Below, piece after piece: positions 42,357 through 50,538 of a stretch of DNA of 64,000 bases. Positions within the stretch are counted from its first letter, which is position 1; each line of letters begins with the position of its first letter. Origin of the DNA: Phascolarctobacterium_A sp902463975 (lineage in GTDB: Bacteria; Bacillota; Negativicutes; Acidaminococcales; Acidaminococcaceae); the NCBI RefSeq assembly GCF_902463975.1, contig NZ_CABQHJ010000005.1, positions 31,510 to 95,509 on the forward strand, in the 5' to 3' direction. The notes beneath the pieces were generated by a model. That model searched no databases and had not been told where the DNA came from. It saw only the letters and a list, made by a program, of their open reading frames with translations. The position numbers and the translations under genes were made by a program.

Positions 42357-45068
42357 ATGAACCCATTTAAAAGCCATAAGAGAAAACTTATTGCTATGAT
42401 AGCGATGAGTATTACTTGTGCTTGCGCAAATACTGCTTATGCAGAAATTAACGAAAGACCTAAGTTTGACGCAACCTACGATGATAAAGTGGTTCTTGAT
42501 TATGAATGGCAAATATCACCAGATGAATATACTGGTGCAGAAAAAAGAAAATATACCTTCAATAAAGGATTAACTGTTTCTCCTAATGTCAGCTATACTG
42601 GTAATGCGATTTATCTTTATAGAAATATAGATGTCGATTTTGAATTAGGCAATGGGAGTGAAATGAATTTAGAGTCTTCTGGTGGAGCTTTAGAAGTTAA
42701 CACTAATTCAAAATTAACTATTAACGGTGTTAACAGTAATCTTTATTTCGGTAATAAGAAATGGAATGAATATAATGAAGCAGCAACCATTTATATGGAC
42801 GAGGGTTCAAAATTAGAGATTAATGCTGGCAACCTTACTACTTCTGGTGGTGCAGAAACCAACCTTAAATTATTTGATAATGCTCAGGCAACTATTAACT
42901 TAACAGGTAATTTTACCTCTGATGCTGGCGGCACTGCAATTGCAATGGAAAATGATTACCGCAATTCTGATACCAGTCTCAGCATTCAGGCTGCTAATAT
43001 CACTTTGGGAACAACTGATCTGGAAACGGCCCACAGAAAGGCTGGTTTATATCTTTTAGCGTATAAAGAGAATGGTGATAATAAATTATCCGTTGACCTC
43101 CATGCTAAAGATACCTTGAAGATCAGTGGTTTTGCTAAAGGCATTCAAACCTTCGGTAATGCTTTAATTAATTTGCAGGGAAAAACTATCATCATTTCTG
43201 CTGAAAGTGATAGCCAAGGCAAAGGTTTAAGCTTAAATAGTTACGATGCCGCCAAACCTTCAATTTTGAAAGCTGAGGCAGAGAATCTTAGTATTAAAGG
43301 CTCCGATTACGCTATTTATGCTAATGATAGGGTAGATGCACAACTGAACGCAACAGGTGACATTAATATCTCCAGCTCCAATTACGCTATTTCTGCTAAT
43401 AAAAATACTGACATTCAATTAAAGAGTGGTCAAAATTTAAATATTCTTTCTGATACATGGGGTATTGTATCGTTTGACAGTACCGTAAATGCCCAAGCTG
43501 AAAAAGCTATTAATATCAGAGGAAAAGTCTGGACAAGTGGCGGCCATATTACTGTCGGCAAGGATTCAAGCACTTTGCAAACTGTAATTAATGGCGATTT
43601 GACCGCTAAAAACAATGGTTACATCAGTGCCTTTGTCAGCAATGCAGGCTCCGGCCTTATTGGCAATACTAATGACAGCCATTGGAAAGATATAGTAACA
43701 AGAGATGCTGCTGGTACTGGCATCCACATGGTACTTAATAATGGAAGCGTCTGGAATAATTTTGATTATGATTCTACTATTCAATCTCTCGATACAAGCA
43801 ATGCTAAGGTTGATATGCAGGATGGTAAATTCAAAGGTTTGTTCATTGGCACGATAAAAGGTGATAAAAGCACAATTAACATGGATATTGATGCAGGTAC
43901 TAATGTCAATAACAGCGACCGCCTATTTATCGCAGGCACTCACACCGGTAATCACTACATTACGCTCAACAATGTTAATGCAGATGGTAATACTGACGGC
44001 GCTGCCGGTACGGTTCTTGTAAGCGTAAAGGACGAGCAGGGCAACTTCTTTGCCAACGATAAGGAAGGCTCCTTGTATTGGAACAAATACACTTTAGATA
44101 AACAAGACAGCACTACTGATGGCTATAACACCGATTGGTACCTGAAAAAAGTAGAATTTATACCCTCTAAACCGACTACCAGCGTAGATGCTGTTGATGC
44201 AACTCAAAGACTGGCTTTCGCCAACTGGGTGGAGGATGACAAGCTCATGCAGCGCATGGGCGACCTGCGCCACGAAACCAATAATGAGGAAGGTGTTTGG
44301 GTGCGTGTCAAAGGTGGCAAATACAGCGGTGATGGCTTCAGCAATCACCACACCATGTACCAGCTTGGCTATGACGATGTTGTTAAGGAAAACGAAAAGC
44401 TGAAGCGTTATCAGGGCGTAGCCTTCTCCTACGATGACGGTAAGAACAGCTTCAACCGCGGCAGTGGCAAGCTCAAAGCCAAATCTATCGGTTTTTACAA
44501 CACTGACCTGCGCAATAAAGGCCATTATCTGGACGTAGTGTTCAAGATTTATGATGCAGACAGCGACTTCACTGTGTTTGATTCCGAAGGCAAGAAGATT
44601 ACCGGTGCGTTTGACAACACTGGCATCAGCCTTAGTGCGGAATATGGTCGCAAGAAGTATCTTGACGAGCATTGGTCTGTTGAGCCGCAGGCACAGCTTA
44701 CTTTGGGTTATTTGGGCGGTGCAAGATATACCACCAGCAATGGCATCTACGTAAGCCAAAGCGATCCCAACAGCGTTTTGGGACGTATCGGCTGCAACTT
44801 TATGTATGACATGGACGAAAAGAACACTGTTTACCTGAAGGCCAACTGGCTGCATCAATTTGCCGGTAATTACGGCGTAACCTTGACTAACGGCAATGAC
44901 AGCCTGCGTATTGATAACCATGACCATGACACCTGGTTTGAATACGGCTTGGGCTTTGCCTGCATGACTGGCAAGAACAACCATCTTTATGCAGACGTAG
45001 AGCGTTCTACCGGAGGCAGCCTGCGTAAGAACTGGCAGTGGAATGCCGGTATGTTCTGGACGTTTTAA
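42357..45068 (+). CDS. Autotransporter (type Va) surface protein 2
   Basis: A 903-residue paralogue of the previous gene. The signal peptide (about 1-29, ending NTAYA) and the passenger to about residue 500 are unrelated in detail but of the same N/T/S-rich beta-helix kind. From INMDIDAGTN onward the two proteins are almost the same, and the barrel end is identical. No catalytic motif is visible. GGGAGG precedes the ATG. Different passengers on a shared barrel fit cassette-like diversification. Confidence 0.93.
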   Translation: MNPFKSHKRKLIAMIAMSITCACANTAYAEINERPKFDATYDDKVVLDYEWQISPDEYTGAEKRKYTFNKGLTVSPNVSYTGNAIYLYRNIDVDFELGNGSEMNLESSGGALEVNTNSKLTINGVNSNLYFGNKKWNEYNEAATIYMDEGSKLEINAGNLTTSGGAETNLKLFDNAQATINLTGNFTSDAGGTAIAMENDYRNSDTSLSIQAANITLGTTDLETAHRKAGLYLLAYKENGDNKLSVDLHAKDTLKISGFAKGIQTFGNALINLQGKTIIISAESDSQGKGLSLNSYDAAKPSILKAEAENLSIKGSDYAIYANDRVDAQLNATGDINISSSNYAISANKNTDIQLKSGQNLNILSDTWGIVSFDSTVNAQAEKAINIRGKVWTSGGHITVGKDSSTLQTVINGDLTAKNNGYISAFVSNAGSGLIGNTNDSHWKDIVTRDAAGTGIHMVLNNGSVWNNFDYDSTIQSLDTSNAKVDMQDGKFKGLFIGTIKGDKSTINMDIDAGTNVNNSDRLFIAGTHTGNHYITLNNVNADGNTDGAAGTVLVSVKDEQGNFFANDKEGSLYWNKYTLDKQDSTTDGYNTDWYLKKVEFIPSKPTTSVDAVDATQRLAFANWVEDDKLMQRMGDLRHETNNEEGVWVRVKGGKYSGDGFSNHHTMYQLGYDDVVKENEKLKRYQGVAFSYDDGKNSFNRGSGKLKAKSIGFYNTDLRNKGHYLDVVFKIYDADSDFTVFDSEGKKITGAFDNTGISLSAEYGRKKYLDEHWSVEPQAQLTLGYLGGARYTTSNGIYVSQSDPNSVLGRIGCNFMYDMDEKNTVYLKANWLHQFAGNYGVTLTNGNDSLRIDNHDHDTWFEYGLGFACMTGKNNHLYADVERSTGGSLRKNWQWNAGMFWTF
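44450..45068 (+). repeat. Identical 619-bp block, copy B
   Basis: Base-for-base identical to 41525-42143, with no synonymous change, which indicates recent duplication or gene conversion. Confidence 0.95.
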
Positions 45069-45118
45069 GCTTGTATAAGTAGCCTTTATATCTACTATTT
45101 CACTTAATTTATAGTGAA

Positions 45119-45159
45119 GAAAAATACGCAACGGATTTCATGTCTGTTGCGTATTTTTT
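45119..45159 (+). terminator. Terminator after autotransporter 2
   Basis: AAAATACGCAAC pairs with GTTGCGTATTTT and runs into T. The right half of this hairpin is also the left edge of the repeated promoter module. Confidence 0.85.
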
Positions 45160-45384
45160 ACGCAAAATTCGCCAAAGATACAAATTTTTAAAGTTTACTT
45201 ATACCAATCTAAACCTGAACAGTTAAAAATCTTTTAACTAATTGTAATAAATGCAACGTATTTAAGACTCTGTAAAAATTTTTACGCCGAATGTAGCGTG
45301 TTCCTGGATAAGAGTTTGACTGGGGGGGGACATAGTGCTATAATTGCTATTAAGAAGATAGGTAATTTATAATAGTAAGTTTAT
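45143..45384 (+). repeat. Surface-gene promoter module, copy 2
   Basis: Homologous to 39187-39387 up to the -10 box. Beyond it the similarity continues, with the third copy only, through AAGATAGGTAATTTATAA and GTAAGT. The remaining bases to 45537 form a 5' leader of about 190 nucleotides without another recognised element. Confidence 0.8.
45316..45344 (+). promoter_or_regulatory. Poly-G promoter P3 (probably phase variable)
   Basis: TTGACT and TATAAT (45339-45344) are 17 bases apart, and the spacer begins with eight G (45322-45329). This is the optimal spacing of the set, so this copy is predicted to be on. Confidence 0.75.
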
Positions 45385-45537
45385 TACTACTGGAACTTGT
45401 TTTAAACCATCAGGACAAATATTTTGAAAGTTTTTGCTGATTGTGGCATTGGTCGTAATATATAAATCTTCACAGCGGAGGCTGTGGACCTTACGTAGAA
45501 TTTTTAGTGTAAAAGTTTTTGATGAAAGGTTGGGTTA

Positions 45538-47781
45538 ATGATGAAGAGTAATAAGGCTTTGGCGAGAAAAATTTTGTGCGGCCTTTTGGCGGCAGGTGTT
45601 GTTGGCGTAAGTGGTAGCGCGATGGCATGGTCAGGTTTTTTTATTAATAATAGCAGTAATGATAATATTGACAAAAGTGGTGCGTGCGATGTAGGAATTT
45701 ATGCTGGTGGTGGTAATGTTATTGATTTTAGTGGCGAAAGCATTAAAATTGATACTACTCCAGATAAATGGGGGAGCGGTAATGTAGGTGTTTGGGCTGT
45801 AAAGAATCCAAATAGCCAGTCTACAATTAATTTGGGTAATGCACAATTAACTAAAAATATAGACATTCATGTACTAGATAATTCTGGTAAAAGTGATATA
45901 GCAGTAGGTTTGTGGGCATATGGTTCTGATAACACTATATCAACTGACAATGGTGGTTTGATTAATGTTAATGGTGAAAATCTTAATGTTAAAGTAGAGT
46001 CTACCGGTGGTTGGGCTTATGGTATTTATGCTCAAAATAGAACTACTGATACAAATGGCTTTAAACAATCTGAGATTAATATCAATACAGATAACACTTA
46101 TGTTAATGTTAGTTCAAGTGAAAAGGGTAATGCCGATGGTATTGTGGCAATGTCTCAAGGAATCATGAATATTAATAGTAACCTTGAAGTTCATGCAGAT
46201 AATGCGATTGTTGCTCGCGGTGGTGCTATTGTAAAAATAAACAAAGACGGCAAACATACCACTAAACTTGATGGAGATATGAGCTTCAATTATGATAAAG
46301 CAACATCTGGCACTAAAGTCGACGCTGATGTCCTTGTTAATCTGACCGGTTCTGAATCTTATTGGAACGGCAACTCCAAAGTAACTTGGGGAACAGGTGC
46401 TATTCCTGAAGGTTTAGAAAAAGTAACTGGCATTGATCTCAGAATAAATGATGGTGCAACATGGAATCCTACTTACGTGGAAGAAGCAGATAAAGGAGAC
46501 TCTGGTACAGCCGTATTGGCTCAAAACAGAGTTACTTTGGATGGAGGCAATATTGACCTTACAAATGCTAAGAATCAGCAAGTAAAAATTGAAACTTTAG
46601 CTGGTGATAACGGTACTATCAAAATAGGCTCCGCAGATAACAGTTTAGCTGTTACAAAAGGTAATACTGCTACTAACCTCACCGTTGCTGCTACCCAGAA
46701 ATATGCTGAAAAAATTGCCAGCAACGATATGAGTGGTGCTGTTAACGATTTGGCTGCCAAAGTAAAGGATGCAACTAATGCGGATGGCGATAGTAAAACT
46801 GCTGCTTCCAGAGTGTATATTCCGGAAACAACTGTTACCGGTGCGGTAACTGCTGATATTGACAAGAATGGCAATGCTGCCAATGTCAAAGAGGCTGTTA
46901 ATACAACAAACGCAGCGGTTAGTGATTTGGCTTCTATCTCTCTTATGACCTGGCGTCAGGAAAATAACGACATGAACAAGCGCCTGGGCGAGCTGCGCGA
47001 CAGCAAGGGCGAGCATGGCGCATGGGCAAGAATGGCTCGTGGCGAAAGCAAATACGGTGCGCAAAATGTTAAGAATCAGTACAACTACTATCAGGTTGGT
47101 TACGATGAAAAGCTCAGCGTAAATCCGAACTGGACTGTTGGTGTTGCGCTGACACGTACTGAAGGCAACAGTACTTTTGCAACCGGTACCGGCGAAAATA
47201 AACATACTGGCTTTGCTTTGTATGGTAGCTATTTAGGCGATAATGGCAGCTTTGTTGATTTGATTGCTAAATACGCTCGTCTGGACAATGAATTTAACGC
47301 TACTGCCGGCATTGGTAATGGAGATTATAAAACCAATGGCTACAGCCTGAGTGCAGAATATGGCAAGCGTTTCACGGAAGACAATGGCTTCTGGATTGAG
47401 CCGCAGGTAGAGCTGACTTATGGCACTGTAGGCAGTGTAGATTATTTGACCAATAAGGGTGCTAATGTACATCAAGACGGTATGGACAGTTTAGTTGGTC
47501 GCCTTGGCTTCTCTTTAGGCAAAAATATTAAGCAAGGTAACGTTTATGTACGTGCTTCTTATCTGTATGACTTTGACGGAGATACTAAGGTAACTTACAC
47601 TAAAGATGATGTACCTAGAAGCTTTGAGCAGGATCTTGGCGGCGGCTGGTGGGAAGTTGGCGTAGGCACCAACATCAACCTGAGCGATGCAACACACCTG
47701 TACTTTGACGTAGAAAAGACCTATGGCGGCAACGTTGCAACTCCGTGGCAGTGGAACGCAGGTGTTCGCTGGAGCTTCTGA
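45538..47781 (+). CDS. Autotransporter (type Va) surface protein 3
   Basis: A 747-residue autotransporter. The signal peptide (about 1-30, ending SGSAMAWSG) precedes a shorter passenger of about 430 residues, rich in N, D and G. The linker SLMTWRQENNDMNKRLGELR and the barrel (about 485-747) end in WNAGVRWSF. The barrel is related to but clearly diverged from those of the two preceding genes, so it did not take part in their conversion. No enzymatic motif is seen. The start is ATG after GAAAGGTTGGG. Confidence 0.92.
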   Translation: MMKSNKALARKILCGLLAAGVVGVSGSAMAWSGFFINNSSNDNIDKSGACDVGIYAGGGNVIDFSGESIKIDTTPDKWGSGNVGVWAVKNPNSQSTINLGNAQLTKNIDIHVLDNSGKSDIAVGLWAYGSDNTISTDNGGLINVNGENLNVKVESTGGWAYGIYAQNRTTDTNGFKQSEININTDNTYVNVSSSEKGNADGIVAMSQGIMNINSNLEVHADNAIVARGGAIVKINKDGKHTTKLDGDMSFNYDKATSGTKVDADVLVNLTGSESYWNGNSKVTWGTGAIPEGLEKVTGIDLRINDGATWNPTYVEEADKGDSGTAVLAQNRVTLDGGNIDLTNAKNQQVKIETLAGDNGTIKIGSADNSLAVTKGNTATNLTVAATQKYAEKIASNDMSGAVNDLAAKVKDATNADGDSKTAASRVYIPETTVTGAVTADIDKNGNAANVKEAVNTTNAAVSDLASISLMTWRQENNDMNKRLGELRDSKGEHGAWARMARGESKYGAQNVKNQYNYYQVGYDEKLSVNPNWTVGVALTRTEGNSTFATGTGENKHTGFALYGSYLGDNGSFVDLIAKYARLDNEFNATAGIGNGDYKTNGYSLSAEYGKRFTEDNGFWIEPQVELTYGTVGSVDYLTNKGANVHQDGMDSLVGRLGFSLGKNIKQGNVYVRASYLYDFDGDTKVTYTKDDVPRSFEQDLGGGWWEVGVGTNINLSDATHLYFDVEKTYGGNVATPWQWNAGVRWSF

Positions 47782-47826
47782 TGAGGCTGTGAATTTATAA
47801 TTTCATAGTGTGTGTTTGAAAAAATA

Positions 47827-47869
47827 AAAAGTCGTGAGCTTTGAGTTTATCATTGCTCACGACTTTTTT
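47827..47869. terminator. Terminator between convergent genes
   Basis: AAAAGTCGTGAGC pairs with GCTCACGACTTTT, with A and T runs on either side, so it can work in both directions. Downstream to 47970 lie further small palindromes (CCGCAGCTTGCGG; AGTAGGGGG/CCCCCTACT) but no gene. Confidence 0.85.
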
Positions 47870-47975
47870 ACGCGCCTAGCATGGGCACATCTCTGAACAA
47901 GCGAACCGCAGCTTGCGGAATCGCATAAGCGGTGGTGTGAGAGTAGGGGGGAGGCACCCCCTACTACTAGATTAC

Positions 47976-49640
47976 TTAATTTGTTATGATTTCTACTTTC
48001 TTGCCGCTGAAGGCAATACCGTATTTGTAAATAGTTTTTATGTTTTGCTTGCGCAGCTCGGTATCATATTTTTTATCTTCAATTTGTGTTAAGGCTTCTG
48101 CTGCTAATTTTTTTAAACCTGCATCCGAAGAGTCAGCTGTTGCTTTTATTTCAATGATTATACCTGGCATATCTATATTTTTAGGTAGGAGCTGAATATC
48201 ATATCTGCCCTCACCACTTTCACGGTTAGAGCTTATGTAATAGGTGTTAGTGAATAATCCTGTCATACCTAAAAGCAGGCCCTGGTAATAGTTTTCTTTA
48301 AGCGTGTCATAGTAGCTGACAGTTTCTAAAAGAAATTTTTTCAGCACGTGTTGCAATGCTGGCCCATTTTTAGTTATGAGATATTGCTGGAGTAAATTAA
48401 TCGCTGTACTGTCAATCTTGTCTGCTAACAGAGCGACAATCTCCTGACTGTAAACGCTTTTAATTTCTTTATTGGGAATACTGAGTTCACATAGACAGAT
48501 GCCGTTGGCTCTTGTGGTTTTTATAGATTTCAAATAGCCTGTCATTAACAGAAAGCCAAAAATATTAGTTTGTTGCTCTTTTAGCTTTGGATAGATGATG
48601 TTAGTATCAACTATAGATTCTACGGCAGAGCCATTTAACAAAGCCCGAAGATTTTCGCAGGTGCTGTTATCAAGACCGCTGATAATCTCACGGATAGTAG
48701 AGTTTTCAGATGTTTGTACCCGATATGGTTCTGCTTCACAATAATTGTTGAAATATTTAAGAACAGACCAGGGATTGTAAATCTCCGTATTACCGAACCT
48801 GTAACCATCATACCATTCTTTGATTTCTGGTATTTTATCAGTTGCTTGATAGTATGCAGCCATAGTATTTACTTCAGTATCGGTGAAGCCAAAAAAATCA
48901 CTATAGCGCTTATCTAAGAGCGAGTTAACGTTTACATTGTTAAGACCGCTAAAAATACTTTCCTTAGCAACGCGTAGAATACCTGTCAAGAAGCCGAAGG
49001 AAATGTGCTGATTGTCTTTCAGAACAGAGGAGAGCAGGTCGCGTGTGAATTGGATTGTTGCATCATAAAAACCGTGAATATAACCTGCCTGGATAGGCGT
49101 GTCATACTCGTCAATAATGATTATAGGTGCTTTGCCATAATGCTCATGCAGCATTTGCGAAAGGCGGAGCAGACTGGTGGCATAATCAGTTTCCGTACCC
49201 AGACCGCTGGTAATTTTTTCGTAGAAATCAGGGTTAGATAAATTTTTGCTGTTTTTTAGTTCCGAATGACGCATAAATTCATCTCTTATCGTTTCTTTCA
49301 GCCGCGCATACAAGTCTGGCCATTTATTTTTATTGGCATCCTTAAAGCTTAAGAAGATAACAGGATACTGTCCTTGGTGCTGGGTATATTTTTCGCCTGT
49401 CTGCCAAATGTTTTTGTTAATAAAATACTTGCTTGTATCGTCCTTGGCTTTTTCAAAAAAGGTACGCAGCATATCCATGTTCAGAGTTTTACCGAAGCGG
49501 CGCGGACGGGTGAAAAGTGTAACTTTCGCTTGCTCGTCAAGAATATCCTTTATAAGCAGGGTTTTGTCAACATAATAGTAATCCTGGCTGACTTTTTTAT
49601 AATCTGATGCGCCGATAGGCAAAGGTAATTTATTTTGCAT
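47976..49640 (-). CDS. AAA-ATPase-like / PD-(D/E)XK nuclease family protein
   Basis: A 554-residue protein of the family with an N-terminal AAA-ATPase-like domain and a C-terminal PD-(D/E)XK-type domain (DUF1703). Visible are LPIGASDYKKVSQDYYYVDKT, the P-loop-like RPRRFGKTLNMDML, IIIIDEYDTPIQAGY (Walker B-like) and a C-terminal GRYDIQLLPKN...IIEIKA nuclease core. It is a multi-copy family in gut bacteria with no established role; mobility or defence is often suggested. TTG at 49649 is possible, but GAGGAGG points to ATG 49640. AT-rich composition suggests transfer. It lies opposite to the surface genes. Confidence 0.85.
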   Translation of the reverse strand: MQNKLPLPIGASDYKKVSQDYYYVDKTLLIKDILDEQAKVTLFTRPRRFGKTLNMDMLRTFFEKAKDDTSKYFINKNIWQTGEKYTQHQGQYPVIFLSFKDANKNKWPDLYARLKETIRDEFMRHSELKNSKNLSNPDFYEKITSGLGTETDYATSLLRLSQMLHEHYGKAPIIIIDEYDTPIQAGYIHGFYDATIQFTRDLLSSVLKDNQHISFGFLTGILRVAKESIFSGLNNVNVNSLLDKRYSDFFGFTDTEVNTMAAYYQATDKIPEIKEWYDGYRFGNTEIYNPWSVLKYFNNYCEAEPYRVQTSENSTIREIISGLDNSTCENLRALLNGSAVESIVDTNIIYPKLKEQQTNIFGFLLMTGYLKSIKTTRANGICLCELSIPNKEIKSVYSQEIVALLADKIDSTAINLLQQYLITKNGPALQHVLKKFLLETVSYYDTLKENYYQGLLLGMTGLFTNTYYISSNRESGEGRYDIQLLPKNIDMPGIIIEIKATADSSDAGLKKLAAEALTQIEDKKYDTELRKQNIKTIYKYGIAFSGKKVEIITN

Positions 49641-49674
49641 GGAGTACAACCTCCTCTCATTGTCATTTTCCTTT

Positions 49675-49683
49675 ATTATAACA
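49675..49683 (-). promoter_or_regulatory. Extended -10 promoter of the AAA/PD-(D/E)XK gene
   Basis: Read on the - strand, TGTTATAAT is an extended -10 box about 35 bases before the ATG. Confidence 0.5.
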
Positions 49684-49829
49684 TTTTTAGATATAATGGT
49701 ATAGAGAATCTGTTTTAGAAACGCTGCTCGCCAAACGGATTATTTTTTTGTTGCGGTGCTTATTGCCTGCTGCTATTGTGCGTTGTTTGCTATGAAGCGA
49801 AGCGTTCTCTGCGGATGGGGAGGGTGCTA

Positions 49830-50036
49830 TGTATTTTTTGCCAAAGAGCTATTCTTTTACTTATACCCATCTTAACCTTAACTGTTAAAATCTCTTCAAC
49901 TAAATGTAACGTATTTAAGAGTTAATGAAAATTTTTGCGCCGAATGTAGCGTGTTCATGGATAAGAGTTTGACTGGGGGGGGCAAAGTGCTATAATTGCT
50001 CTTAATAAGATAGGTAATTTATAAAAGTAAGTGTAT
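49830..50036 (+). repeat. Surface-gene promoter module, copy 3
   Basis: Shares TTTACTTATACCCATCT, the GCCGAATGTAGCGTGTTC block and GGATAAGAGTTTGACTGG with the modules at 39187 and 45143. Past the -10 it shares AAGATAGGTAATTTATAA with the second. No autotransporter follows. The stretch from here to 50538 is AT-rich and holds no gene that I can support. Confidence 0.75.
49969..49996 (+). promoter_or_regulatory. Poly-G promoter P4 (probably phase variable)
   Basis: TTGACT and TATAAT (49991-49996) flank a 16-base spacer beginning with eight G (49975-49982). The next gene on this strand starts 543 bases later, so the leader would be long. A second, weaker -10 (TATAAA, 50441-50446) may also serve that gene. 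Confidence 0.65.
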
Positions 50037-50538
50037 TCCTAATCGCATATATTTTAGAAAAAAATATTTATGGATAAAACTTATCTGGAAATAATGAGTC
50101 TTATAAAGTGAGTATTTATGAATTGCAATATAAATTGATGCAGATTTTGGCTAAAGTTAAAATATTTGCAAAAACATAAAGAAAAATGTTTTCTGAAGCT
50201 TAAAAAAGGGCAGTTGACGATAATATTAATAAAGAGTAAAATAATCGAGTGAGAAAAAGATACTCGTTGTTCACACTTTCTGTGATGTAAGTGTATAGCA
50301 GTTGCGATAATATTATATATTTCAGTCGATAGTGTTTACGTTGACTGATTTCAATCGGGAGTTTTGTGCGAAAAATTACCTGCTGTTTCAGCTTACTGTC
50401 TTCAGGTACTGCTGCTTCCTTTATTAAGAATATTTCATACTATAAATAAATACTGTGCGTGAACAATTGAGGATCTATATATTATTAATTCAAGTGGTGT
50501 GCTTTTTGGAGAAAATTAAGAGAATGGAGCTGAATATA

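Noticed and set aside
50455..50538. 28-codon extension of the TpsB frame from a GTG
   Set aside because: It would bury the signal peptide; the ATG at 50539 has a ribosome site and a normal signal sequence.
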